Both the position numbers and the translations under genes were made by a program. DNA of 64,000 nucleotides from Brienomyrus brachyistius (taxonomy: Eukaryota > Chordata > Actinopteri > Osteoglossiformes > Mormyridae), in the NCBI RefSeq assembly GCF_023856365.1, contig NC_064542.1:7309363-7373362 (forward strand), in the 5' to 3' direction. Below, piece by piece: positions 25,101-50,095 of this stretch (position 1 is its first letter; the number at the start of each line of letters is the position of its first letter). The notes under the pieces are model-generated. The model saw only the letters and a list, made by a program, of their open reading frames with translations. It was not told the origin of the DNA and did not search any database.

Positions 25101-25660
25101 ATCACACATGAACAGGGTACATGCGTGCATATGTGAATAAAGACTACATATTAACATTTTACTTCTAACTACGAAATCAGGAAAACACTTCTCCATTGGC
25201 TACTCAAAGATATCTTTTAAAGGCAGCAATGCTACAGAACGTTGCAACATGAATTATTTGAATTAAGAGTGGGAGTCCCAGCAAATAATTTCAGAATTAC
25301 CAAATAATAGGCATTACAAATACTGTACAAATACAATTACTGTACTGCACTTACAGTATATTTATATAAAGAGGGTTGGGATGCTGCAAGAGCTCCAATG
25401 AGAAGGAATGGGAGGTGCTCTCAGCCAGCGGAGAGAGAAAATGGGGGGGGGGGGGGGGGTGCTCTGACTGGGGCAACTGCACGCCCCCCTGTCCCTGACT
25501 GGGGTAGAAACCCAAGCAAACCCTAAGCTTCTTGTTTTCCCCAGTGAATTTTATGGTTCATCAGGACCCTCCTTCCCAATTTCAGCATTTGTCTTTGATC
25601 TGCCCTCGAGCCAAGCCAACCCCCCCCCCCCCACACACACAGAAGAGGGTCTGTGTGTCT
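22101..25660. other. Intergenic, homopolymer runs only
   Basis: G-runs near 23323-23341 and 25443-25459 and a C-run at 25619-25632. No gene or assignable element is recognised. Confidence 0.6.
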
Positions 25661-26025
25661 GAAGTTTGCATGCTGTCCTTGTGCTGTGCGTGTGAAGTTT
25701 GCATGCTCTCCCTGTGCTCTGTGTGGAGTTTGCATGCCCTCCCCGTGCTCTGCGTGTGTGGAGTTTGCATGCTCTCCTTGTGCTCTGTGTGGTGTTTGCA
25801 TGCTCTCCCTGTGCTCTGTGTGAAGTTTGCATGCTCTCCCTGTGCTGTGTGTGGAGTTTGCATGTTCTCCCTGTGCTCTGCGAGGAGTTTGCATGCTCTC
25901 CCTGTGCTGTGTGTGGAGTTTGCATGCTCTCCTTGTGCTCTGTGTGGAGTTTGCATGCTCTCCCTGTGCTGTGTGTGGAGTTTGCATGCTCTCCTTGTGC
26001 TCTGTGTGGACTTTGCATGCTCATA
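25661..26025. repeat. 31-bp minisatellite derived from a SINE core
   Basis: About 12 imperfect copies of a 31-bp unit (gtgctctgtgtggagtttgc + atgctctccct). The unit matches the internal segment of the SINE found elsewhere in the window (ggagtttgcatgttctcccc). Long Cys/Leu- or Ser/His-rich open frames on both strands are artefacts of the array. A (TG)n run follows at 26043-26063. Confidence 0.92.
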
Positions 26026-26429
26026 TAATGTTCTAGAAGGAAAGTGTGTGTGTGTGTGTGTGTGGATGTTTCACTCTCAGCCCCAGGAAGGGGTAAGCGT
26101 CACTGCTGCTCCACTCATTGCCGGATATGCAGACCATCAAGCGGGCCACGTGTGCAATCTCTTGCTGTCATTTGGAGTCGTATTTGATATTCTTATGTTT
26201 AGGCAGAGCTCTGGCACAGAGCTGGATTCAGCTGACTTTTCTCATTGCCATGGCAACCGCTAGCAAGTGCTATGCCTATGGATTTCTCACTTAATGAGTT
26301 GGATGATTACTTTCTAAGTATAAATAGGGCCAGCTGGGCAGATTCAGGAGGGATACGGAGTTCGAGCCACACTCCTCTTAACCTTCTGTGCATCTTTCAT
26401 TTAGAGCCGTTTTTAGTTGTATCTTTTGA

Positions 26430-26512
26430 AGTGTGACTTTACCTTATTATATACCGTTTGTATATTCCTTATTATATACCTTTTGTACATACCTTATTAT
26501 ATACCTTTTGGA
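26430..26512. repeat. 27-29-bp tandem repeat, 3 copies
   Basis: Three copies of taccttattatatacctttt with variants. Confidence 0.85.
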
Positions 26513-29500
26513 TTGCCTTGGTACAGTTCTTTGTTTGTTTAAGTGCCACTGTCCTTCTGCCCCGTCCAACGCCAAACGTACTCTCATACTGTACATATAC
26601 AGTAGGTTTGGTGGTGAGTCGTATGTAGTTTTGTCTTTACATTGGTTGCTCAGCCACGTCACATTCACATGCATTTACGTTACGGCTCAGGGCAGACGGT
26701 ACACGGTACCCATGGTTGGCGTCATTATCTCGCTGCACAGTAGCTAACAAAAGGCTCACAATATGATTTTGTAACTGGCACAGGTGATAAGCTCCCAGCT
26801 AATCGCTTCAAAGAGCTAATGAATGGAATAAACAGTGACAAAGAAGCGCTGATATAAAAGTCTGGGAACACATGTCTAAAATACCCCACTGCAAGGACAC
26901 AAGCGCTTATTCGTTTGCTTGGCAGATATTCAGCCTCAGTGATTTCGTCTACACTCAACAAATAAAAGCACATTGAACAGTTGCAGCGATTGTTAGAAAA
27001 TACGTGTCATTTAGCATAATGGGCCGAGAGAAATCTGAACAGCAATATCTGAAGTGTTTCAAAGTCTGTCGTCTGAAGCCTTCATATTGCATGTGTGATG
27101 CTTTTGTCCCCCACAATTCCATGTGCCCTGTACCTATGGGCCTCACTTCCGCTTCCTCACTCCTTCTGCATTATCCCCTAAATTCTAGGCATTACGGTCA
27201 CCAACGCAGAAGTGACATTTCAGCTCTCGAGAGCAGTACACGCTCCCATCTCCAAGCACCAGAGTCACACCTACGATCTGTTGAACTGTATATGAGCCAA
27301 AAATAATGATAAGCTGACATTGTGCTGCTCTGAAAGGAGGACTTGTGGCAAAGATAAGTTGAGCACAGTCTATGGAGGAACTCAGAAACGTTTATTGAGG
27401 CTGCAATAACCAAAGTAAAATAGCATAAGATGGTCCCCACCCTGGCACCAAAAGCGCAAAGCCTTCTGGGAGCCCCTCCCAGCCAGGCTGGTTATAACCT
27501 GTCAAGAGCCAGCAGGGCATCATTAGCAGTTGGAAAGGGCGGGAATTTAAAAAAATCGACTTCATGAACATCCAGAAGTCTGGCTCTGTACCTTCCACTG
27601 CTCACTGGTCCCTAAGTAGGACTGGAAATGGTATAAACCCAAGAAAAAACTTGCACGGCTGTTACTGGTGAATCCAAATACCAGTTTATCAGTTAAAAAT
27701 CAGTTTATTTGGATTGTGAAATGTTTTTTTTTAAGCAACAGACAGCTGTGTGTATAATGATCTGTGTCCATGTTCCATTATAGATGTCTTTGCACTTTAT
27801 TAATGGAAACTGTTTGTGCATTTATAATTATGAAATCTTCAAGTCTTAATTAAGATCGTCACTCATCTACTGCAGAAGAAATTGGCTATTGTTAATTACA
27901 CAGGCTTCAGCCGTCCTAGAATAAAAACGAATGAATGGATTTAAAACATGTCATTACATGATTTTCACTCTAATAAATAATGTCATACTTATCTCAACTG
28001 CTGTACCTTTATAATCAAATATTTTACTCTAATTTGAACCGGTGTGCCATGCAACATATTTTTCTAGTGATATTTATTAGGCATGAGTAAAAAGTTTTAA
28101 TGTTTTCTTGTATGACACCGATGGGAATTAAATAACGTAACAAAGACATATGTAAAAATATGCACTGTATCCAAGCTAAGCTCAGTACAGAATATTACTC
28201 ATATGAAATGTATTGGTGAGGAACAGAGGATGGTCACAGCTGTTTTTGCATAGCACAAAACAAGGTTTATACAAAAGTTAAACATCTACTGTCTAGAATG
28301 CATACAACATATTCATAAACAATCTTTATTATTTCATGTGAACATGTATCTTTAAAGCATGATAGTAATTGTCCATACAATAGAATCAAAACTATAGTTT
28401 TCTATACATTTCTATTGATACACCCTGTATTTACTTGGAGCCCAGCTGCACCATAGTCAGAAGCAAACCTGTACCCTTCCAGGACCTCGGGCCAGACCAC
28501 TAGCTCTAGCTGCAGGGGTGCACAGACTGAAGGCCAATGTTACGCCGCTGGACTTCAGCTAGAGCTTATGTTGAACAATCATATCTCAGAACGTCATTAA
28601 AATTTAGATTATTAACATTTTGAGCATGGAGCTACAGTGTCACAGATACTAGCACAAATAAGTGTGCGTTTGTGTTCAAGGATCCACAAAAAAGTCCAAG
28701 AGCTGATGAGCACAAGTCAACGTATGGCATCATATAACTAAACGGTCTAATAACCTCATTTGGAAAGCAAATTCAGTGAAGTTTGAGTGCACTTCAAAAA
28801 AAGGTGTTTTCGGTGTGGAAAAACACCCATAAAATGTGTTCTCATCTGCAGTGTTGATTCAGTTTGGGCTGAAGATGTTGTTGAAGATGGAGTTGTTCTG
28901 TGCAGAACATCGTTCTAACACATTAGGCTAGAATATCTTGATTTCCATTAACATGCAGCAATGAGATTCTTAGTAGAATCTTAGTAGATTCTGTGAAGAT
29001 CTTTGTTTGTCAAACGTTGTGTGCATCCTCAGGCAGTTTGGCAGCTATGTGTGGAATGCTATCAGTGCAGGTGAGTAGAACTGGCAGACCTCCGTCGGGA
29101 TAAAGTGGAGGTCTCATTATTCAGGGGAAAGTCGTTCCAAAAGGAACGGGGTAGAAGGCACAGCTTCTCAGGGGTGGTGCTCCATGTGCTTGGCGTACAT
29201 CACAGCCAGGACTAGCAGCCTTCTGTCCAACCTGAACCGTGCTTCCCAAACTTCAGAACTGCATACATGTTCCATACAGTACGAGCCAGTATGAAGAGTG
29301 CGCATGTTATAATACTAGCTATGGATCGCATTCCGACATTTAAATATTACAGTTACATTCTTACTTGCCACAATTCTATTTTAAAACATTGCTAGTGTGT
29401 ACAGTCTGTACTACAGACACACAAATATATTGTTCGTAATAGTCTAAATATAATCGTTTCAACCAGTGAAGCTAATGAAAGAAAATACATATTTAAATCC

Positions 29501-29850
29501 CTTGTGCCCAGAAAACCTCTCTGTACAGCAGCTCTTTAAAAACACCAGACGCTGACCTTAAACGGAACCTGTTTCCTAGCTTTATAGTTTTGATGCTTTA
29601 AATACTGCAGGACTTAATTCTTAACATCATTTTTTTCACAGGAACATTTCTTAAATGCAACAAATAAAATCATTCGCCGTTGGAATTCCATGAAAATTTT
29701 TAATTCATTTGACGAGACCTTTTCATTGCGGTCACTAACCTACAATCGTAAAAAATAAAATAAAATTTAAAAAACCTTATTTTCTGACCGAAAAAAAAAA
29801 CTCAGATCAGCTGCTGTGACCCCAGACCCGGTGACTGGAAAGTGACATCT
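26513..29850. other. Intergenic / possible distal 3' UTR of gabra1
   Basis: AT-rich sequence with no recognised gene. The part nearest gabra1 may belong to its 3' UTR, since several minus-strand AATAAA-like motifs occur (for example around 28327), but the transcript end cannot be fixed from sequence. Confidence 0.45.
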
Positions 29851-29856
29851 GCTAAC

Positions 29857-29880
29857 TATTTATTTATTTTTATTTATTCA
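29857..29880 (-). terminator. Candidate gabra1 polyadenylation signals
   Basis: Overlapping minus-strand AATAAA motifs about 240 nt past the gabra1 stop codon, in an AT-rich run. Positionally plausible, but the motif is frequent in such DNA. Confidence 0.3.
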
Positions 29881-30111
29881 TTCATTCTGAATAGATGTAG
29901 AAAATGGCCGTTAAGTTTACGTTCGCTCCGATAACCCGGGGCACCAGAATGGGAGCGGGAATTTGCAGTAGGTGACACTCTGTGCCTTGGAAAAGCTTCC
30001 TTCATGGTTACCTTCTCAGGCTTTACCCCACAGCTCACACCCTGGACTCCGTGCCCCCCACGGCCCCCCTGTAGCCCGTCCTCTGACTGGCATGGCAGAG
30101 GAAGGGTGACA

Positions 30112-42821
<12,710 letters not shown>

Positions 42822-42844
42822 TGTTCTGATTGATGTCAACTGCA

Positions 42845-45226
42845 CTGCAAGGGGAAAAAATCGCACATCAATTCACGCTGAAAAATACAAAGTGGAAGTC
42901 ATCACCACCAGTTACACCAATTACATTAAAACAGGTCCCCACTCAGGTACGCCCAGTACGTCTCTAACTTTGCTTATGGAAACTGAAAGAAATAAATAGT
43001 TCTCTATGAAATTAGTCTTTAATCATCTAGCAGCAATGTGTATAATACGACTCTTTGAATCACTTGTTCAGCATGCAGCCCTTTACTCACTGATTTCGGT
43101 CACATATGCTGCACGTAAAATAACTGACTGGAATCACTTAGGACTTGTTCTACTAGCCGTCATGTTGGCTGTAAGATCTAAAACCTTCGGAAAGGGCAGC
43201 CTTTTCGCTGTCAACGAAAGATGTTCAAAAGGCAGAGAATGCCGAATGAAAACACGTAAAGTGTCTATAGATCCGTCTGAACTTCAAAACAGACAACGCG
43301 CAGAAAGAGACGCACCGGCTGCTTCCTCCATCTATTACAGCTTTCATAATATCGCCGTCGGGGAGCTATAACGCCTTAATCACGGGGAGCTGACTGTATC
43401 TTGAAGTATTAGTTTCTAATAATATTTCATAAACGTACATTTTGCCTCGCCGCCCAAGAAATTGATTTTTATTGAGGTTATCATATATGAAATAGAAGGG
43501 AAACGCAGGCGAGGGCGATTGCTGTTAAAATACATACAACTAACAGCCAGAACACTTCGGACTCATCTTACATCAAGCGAGAAAAGCACGGTAATGCCAA
43601 TAAGCATGCAATTCATATAAGCCGCGTTAAAAGATTTTACCAGGGAAGGCTGCGATAAATCAGAGAGCATATCGCTTAAGCACTGGAAGTCACCATACTA
43701 GAGTTGTAAATAATACGAATTAAGGTAAAAAAATATATATATACAGATAAAGTTACAGAAGAGATGTGATATGCCGTATCCGTATCGTAATTCAGCACAT
43801 GCTTTATCATATTAATCCCTACATGCTGATCAATTGAGCAACAGTGTGTACTGTCGTATAGTACAAGCAGCACGCAGTGCAAGTAATCCTTCAAAATACC
43901 CAGACAGTCACGGAACAAGAATGTTATGATAAAAAAAAACTATTCTGTATACTAAACGATCAATTCATAACCAAATCCGGCAAAACAATGTCTGATTAAT
44001 TTGCATCAGTCATTTCTCTGGAAGAAATCGATTAAGTGACGTTCAAAAGACAAAATCGCTTACGGCTTTGTATCTTGTTAAGTCAAAGCAATTGAATACA
44101 CACAAAATCACTTACAGTACCATGGTAAAATAAGTCGATTACCTTGAAACTTTTTCTTAAATATACCTTTTCAGTGTTGTTTCTGTTCTGTGTCAGATCC
44201 TCAAGACCACAAATCTGTTGAATTTCTGCCCGCCTGACGCCGCTGAGTCCGCACGCCTCACACTGTGCCTCGGTGCGGGAATTAAATTCTGCTCCGCTCC
44301 CGCAAATTGGTGCTCAGTGCAAAATGTGCCTGGACGGTGAGATTGTATGTAAGCAACGTTTCTCACCAAGACAATAGTAATGTGTCTCTGTGTAAAGCGG
44401 ATGAGAAGTGCACTGTGACTTCATGCCAGGGCGATTTTATTTTAGAATGGAAGGTGGTACCAACCTTTCATCCTAAAACCATTCCGCCAATTTTTTATGT
44501 GCTGCACAATTAAACTTCCAGTGCTGCACACTTTCTATGCATGGTTAAATACATATATATTTTTGTTTTCTCTGGTGTTATTTAAGTTTAATATTCATTA
44601 TGTACTGCACTTATATTTCACATTCTTCAAGGCAAAAATATTTTGCATAGGGGACACACACAGAGGGCACATTAGTATTCAGTGCAACTACCATTGTTAT
44701 TTGATCAGAAAAATACAGTTATCTATGTGTAGAAATGAACTGGAATGATTCAGATAGCTGTTCCATGGGTGTTATAGATCAGCAATATTCTGGATGAATC
44801 TTTATTTAATTGCACATATATCACAACACCAAAAGCACATTTACTGTCTCTTAAATAGGCCTAGTTTACGTATGTGTGCACTTTACTCTGCAACTTAATG
44901 ACGAGTCCATTTAATGAAACCCAGACTACCAAGCTTCTTAAGTAACATGTAACGCACACATTTTACATTTAGCAGCAATTCTGACCAAGAATGAAAACAG
45001 CAAGGAAGTGAAGAGTCTTACAGATATTTTGCTTGTATGCAAACACATCAATAACTGCCTCAGAAGTGCTGCCCTATTGGTCTCAGGTAAAAGACTGTGC
45101 ACTACACATTGTCTACTGTACGTATGTCCTACGTTTCTCTCTCAAGATGTCGTACTTCTGAGTTTTGTCTCTTATATCCGTCACAAGAGGAAAGTGAGGG
45201 GATTCAACTGACATACAATGCAAAAA
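42845..45226. other. gabra1 5' region
   Basis: Upstream of the first coding exon: presumed 5' UTR intron, candidate first exon (44167-44320) and 5' flank. No other gene is seen on either strand. Confidence 0.5.
44167..44320 (-). promoter_or_regulatory. Candidate gabra1 non-coding first exon / promoter region
   Basis: A CpG-richer block on an AT-rich background, followed on the minus strand by a good donor, AAAAG|gtatat, at 44167. Since the first coding exon has a clear upstream acceptor at 42845, a 5' UTR exon must exist to its right; this is the best candidate by sequence. Inference only. Confidence 0.3.
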
Positions 45227-45365
45227 GATCACATATACAGGGTATAGTAAAGATCACATATACGGGGTGTAGTAAAGATCACATATATGGGGTGTAGTAA
45301 AAATCACATATATGGGGTGTAGTAAAAATCACATATATGGGGTGTAGTAAAAATAATATATATGG
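45227..45365. repeat. 25-bp minisatellite, about 5.5 copies
   Basis: Units of gatcacatatatggggtgta + gtaaa. Interrupted at its right end by a SINE, after which a related 47-bp array continues. Confidence 0.93.
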
Positions 45366-45613
45366 GGGACGATGGTGGTAGTGCTATTGTTCAGCAACCA
45401 GAGGGTTGCAGGTTCGAGCCCTGGTTCCTCCTGACCCCATCAAAGTGTCCTTGAGCAAGACACTGAACTCCAAATTGCTCCCGGTGAGCAGGTTGGCGCC
45501 TTGCATGGCAGCCTCTGCCACCGGTGTATGAATGGGTGAATGTGAGGCATGAAATGTACAGCTATTGAGTACTCGTAAGGGTAGAAAAGCACTATATAAA
45601 TGCAGTCCATTTA
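45366..45613 (+). mobile_element. tRNA-derived SINE inserted in a minisatellite
   Basis: B-box GGTTCGAGCC at 45411-45420 and 3' end actatataaatgcagtcca. High similarity to 39640-39882. Confidence 0.9.
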
Positions 45614-45615
45614 CG

Positions 45616-46069
45616 TACACAGCATGCAGTAAAGGCAACATATATGGGCTGTAAAGGTCACGTATACAGGGTGCAGTAAAGGCAACATATATGGGCTGTA
45701 AAGGTCACGTATACAGGGTGCAGTAAAGGCAACGTATGTGGGGTGCAAAAGTCACATATATAGGATGCAGTAAAGGCAACATATATGGGCTGTAAAAATC
45801 ACGTATACAGGGTGCAGTAAAGGCAACGTATATGGGGTGTAAAGGTCACGTATACAAGGTGCAGTGAAGGCAACATATATGGGCTGTAAAGGTCACGTAT
45901 GCAGGGTGCAGTAAAGGCAACGTATGTGGGCTGTAAAGGTCACGTATACAGGGTGCAGTGAAGACAACATATATGGGCTGTAAAGGTCACGTATACAGGG
46001 TGCAGTAAAGGCAACGTATGTGGGCTGTAAAGGTCACGTATACAGGGTGCAGTAAAGGCAACGTATGTG
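45616..46069. repeat. 47-bp minisatellite, about 9.5 copies
   Basis: The unit is gtcacgtatacagggtgcag + taaag followed by gcaacatatatgggctgtaa + ag. This is a dimer of the 25-bp type unit seen left of the SINE. Degenerate relatives continue to about 46480. Confidence 0.93.
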
Positions 46070-46164
46070 GCACAGAAGGACAGAAGGTCTTTATAACCAA
46101 AGATGTTGTTTCATGCAATAAAGATAAACCAAAACTGAACATTAAAACATTTTTGATCTGTCAT
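46070..46164. repeat. 95-bp direct duplication, copy 1
   Basis: Starts gcacagaaggacagaaggtc and ends ttttgatctgtcat. Differs from copy 2 (46968-47062) at about two positions. Abuts the 47-bp array directly. Confidence 0.95.
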
Positions 46165-46967
46165 GCATATGATGTGTATCATATATGGGAAGTAGTTAAG
46201 ATCACATATGTGGTATGTAATAATGATCATATACATACATGGGGTGAAGTGCAGATGACAAGATGTAGCATGTAATAATGATCTCATATTTGGAGTATAG
46301 TAATGATCATAGTAACATGGTTACACACAGTAATGATATAGTGTGCAGTTAAGATTGTGTATACAGGGCGTAGTAAAGATCGTGTGTAACCATGCATATG
46401 GGGTTCAGTGAAGAGCACGTGTATGTGGTGTAGAAAAGATCACATATATGGGGTCTAGTAACAGTGTTTTATATGGGGTTTGAAGGTCACAGGGGATGTG
46501 CAAAGATTACTCAGAAGCTTAAATGCTGACTAACCAGCCTCCTTTATGTATTTACCTTGAGAGTGACGAAGGTGACACCATTAACATTGAAATGACAAAG
46601 CTTTTCATGTTCAAAAAGTGCAATAACTTTGCTAATAATAGTCATAATAGAAAAGGAACAAAATGACAAAGTTACCTATGAAATCTCATGGTGTGATGTC
46701 TGTGAGGACACCGCAGTGCCTGTCCATAAATCGGCCCTGCAGGTGCAGTGAACATGTCGGACGGCTGATTAGTAATCTAAGTGATCCCCGGTACTTTACT
46801 GTCCAGCAATTAAAATTTCTCCTGTACGATGCTCCATAAAAGAGCACCTATAGACAAAAGGGCTCAGGTGTAAATCTATTGCTGCCATCAGTGGACGACT
46901 GATCACAACTTGAACAAAGAGTCCAGAATGGATCAATGGTGTGATGGCAGATTGAATGGAACCGACA
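46165..46967. other. Intergenic, degenerate minisatellite remnants
   Basis: Scattered catatatgggg and gtagtaaagatc motifs to about 46480, then unique sequence. No gene is seen. Confidence 0.6.
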
Positions 46968-47062
46968 GCACAGAAGGACAGAAGGTCTTTATAACCAAAG
47001 ATGTTGCTTCATGCAATAAAGATAAACCAAAACTGAGCATTAAAACATTTTTGATCTGTCAT
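46968..47062. repeat. 95-bp direct duplication, copy 2
   Basis: Near-identical second copy, 898 bp from the first, same orientation. Confidence 0.95.
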
Positions 47063-47644
47063 TTAGAAGACAGACGTTCTCAGAATTTACACTTGGAAAA
47101 ATGAAGCAAACAGCATTTGCAATGTTTGTCATTATTTGAGAAGCATTTAAAATAACAGAGAGGCAGGGTTCCATGGAGTTCAAACACGTTTCTCAGCATT
47201 TATTTGAAAATCTGGGTGTCATCAGTCAGCAAGCCCGTTTTTGGTGTTTGCAGTGTTTGCAGTGTTTGCAGTGTGCAGTGTGACTTTCAAACACTTGCAT
47301 ATCCCTCCCCAGCAATTCCAGTAGAAAAACAGTGAGTGCAGGTACAGTATCCTCTAGGAAACATCCGAACCAGGGCTTTGGTGTGGTTTCTCGTTTCTCT
47401 GATCAAAGAGAAAGAAAATGTACTACTGTATCTAAAGGGCTTTGGTCACAGAAATGCTACTCCCAGCTACTTCACTGGTAGTGGGAGCAGCAAAGCAAGC
47501 TGTCTGACTGAGTTAAACTTGTAGTGCAGAAAGGCTTCAGAGGGACATTATGGAGATCTACCTTCGGTGTTCACCTTTGGCATTCCACAGAGTTCCTGGC
47601 AGATGTCAGCAAGTCTAAGTCAAGGATCAACAGATTAAAACCAT

Positions 47645-47822
47645 GGCGTACAGTGGTGGCAACCATGTTATAAGCTGTGGGGTATAACGGTAGGAACCAT
47701 TTCATACACCATAGGGTACAGTGTTAGGAACCATTTCATACGCCATGGCGTGTAGTGGTAGGAACCATTTCAAACCCTATGGGGTATAGTGGTAGGAACC
47801 ATTTTATAAGCAGTGGGATATA
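47645..47822. repeat. 34-bp tandem repeat, five copies
   Basis: Units of ggggtatagtggtaggaacc + atttcatacaccat with variants. The last, partial unit (gggatatagcgg) runs straight into the 59-bp satellite. Confidence 0.92.
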
Positions 47823-50044
47823 GCGGCCGGGCGTGACCACAGTACAGACACACAGGGTTACGGTACGCGGAGGGGCACCATGCGGCCGGGCGTGACCACA
47901 GTACAGACACACAGGGTTACGGTACGTGGAGGGGCATCATGCGGCCGGGCGTGACCACAGTACAGACACACAGGGTTACTGTACGTGGAGGGGCATCATG
48001 CGGCCGGGCGTGACCACAGTACAGACACACAGGGTTACTGTACGTGGAGGGGCACCATGCGGCCGGGCGTGACCACAGTACAGACACACAGGGTTACTGT
48101 ACGCGGAGGGGCACCATGCGGCCGGGCGTGACCACAGTACAGACACACAGGGTTACTGTACGTGGAGGGGCATCATGCGGCCGGGCGTGACCACAGTACA
48201 GACACACAGGGTTACGGTACGTGGAGGGGCATCATGCGGCCGGGCGTGACCACAGTACAGACACACAGGGTTACTGTACGTGGAGGGGCATCATGCGGCC
48301 GGGCGTGACCACAGTACAGACACACAGGGTTACGGTACGTGGAGGGGCATCATGCGGCCGGGCGTGACCACAGTACAGACACACAGGGTTACTGTACGTG
48401 GAGGGGCACCATGCGGCCGGGCGTGACCACAGTACAGACACACAGGGTTACGGTACGCGGAGGGGCACCATGCGGCCGGGCGTGACCACAGTACAGACAC
48501 ACAGGGTTACGGTACGTGGAGGGGCATCATGCGGCCGGGCGTGACCACAGTACAGACACACAGGGTTACTGTACGTGGAGGGGCATCATGCGGCCGGGCG
48601 TGACCACAGTACAGACACACAGGGTTACGGTACGCGGAGGGGCACCATGCGGCCGGGCGTGACCACAGTACAGACACACAGGGTTACGGTACGTGGAGGG
48701 GCATCATGCGGCCGGGCGTGACCACAGTACAGACACACAGGGTTACGGTACGCGGAGGGGCACCATGCGGCCGGGCGTGACCACAGTACAGACACACAGG
48801 GTTACGGTACGCGGAGGGGCACCATGCGGCCGGGCGTGACCACAGTACAGACACACAGGGTTACGGTACGTGGAGGGGCATCATGCGGCCGGGCGTGACC
48901 ACAGTACAGACACACAGGGTTACTGTACGTGGAGGGGCATCATGCGGCCGGGCGTGACCACAGTACAGACACACAGGGTTACGGTACGCGGAGGGGCACC
49001 ATGCGGCCGGGCGTGACCACAGTACAGACACACAGGGTTACGGTACGTGGAGGGGCATCATGCGGCCGGGCGTGACCACAGTACAGACACACAGGGTTAC
49101 TGTACGTGGAGGGGCATCATGCGGCCGGGCGTGACCACAGTACAGACACACAGGGTTACTGTACGTGGAGGGGCACCATGCGGCCGGGCGTGACCACAGT
49201 ACAGACACACAGGGTTACTGTACGCGGAGGGGCACCATGCGGCCGGGCGTGACCACAGTACAGACACACAGGGTTACTGTACGTGGAGGGGCATCATGCG
49301 GCCGGGCGTGACCACAGTACAGACACACAGGGTTACGGTACGTGGAGGGGCATCATGCGGCCGGGCGTGACCACAGTACAGACACACAGGGTTACTGTAC
49401 GTGGAGGGGCATCATGCGGCCGGGCGTGACCACAGTACAGACACACAGGGTTACGGTACGTGGAGGGGCATCATGCGGCCGGGCGTGACCACAGTACAGA
49501 CACACAGGGTTACTGTACGTGGAGGGGCACCATGCGGCCGGGCGTGACCACAGTACAGACACACAGGGTTACGGTACGCGGAGGGGCACCATGCGGCCGG
49601 GCGTGACCACAGTACAGACACACAGGGTTACGGTACGTGGAGGGGCATCATGCGGCCGGGCGTGACCACAGTACAGACACACAGGGTTACTGTACGTGGA
49701 GGGGCATCATGCGGCCGGGCGTGACCACAGTACAGACACACAGGGTTACTGTACGTGGAGGGGCACCATGCGGCCGGGCGTGACCACAGTACAGACACAC
49801 AGGGTTACTGTACGCGGAGGGGCACCATGCGGCCGGGCGTGACCACAGTACAGACACACAGGGTTACTGTACGTGGAGGGGCACCATGCGGCCGGGCGTG
49901 ACCACAGTACAGACACACAGGGTTACGGTACGCGGAGGGGCACCATGCGGCCGGGCGTGACCACAGTACAGACACACAGGGTTACGGTACGTGGAGGGGC
50001 ATCATGCGGCCGGGCGTGACCACAGTACAGACACACAGGGTTAC
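47823..50044. repeat. 59-bp GC-rich satellite, 37 full units plus a partial one
   Basis: Unit gcggccgggcgtgaccacag + tacagacacacagggttac + [g/t]gtacg[c/t]ggaggggca[c/t]cat. Units start at 47823 and every 59 bp to 50006 with no indels. Three sites vary. The tail at 50045-50095 has scrambled partial copies. Units contain several CpGs. Confidence 0.98.
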
Positions 50045-50095
50045 AATCTTACAATCTGCAGGGTTACAAGCACAGTACAGACACACAGGGTTACA

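Noticed and set aside
25523..26263. Open frames of 109-243 codons on both strands
   Set aside because: By-products of the 31-bp minisatellite.
45411..45420. Functional tRNA gene from the B-box
   Set aside because: It is part of a SINE head; no complete cloverleaf with acceptor-stem pairing is apparent.
47823..50044. CRISPR-like regular array
   Set aside because: Units are contiguous 59-bp repeats with no unique spacers, in a vertebrate genome.
47823..50044. Telomere-like motif (agggtta) in each unit
   Set aside because: Only one partial motif per 59 bp; not a TTAGGG array.
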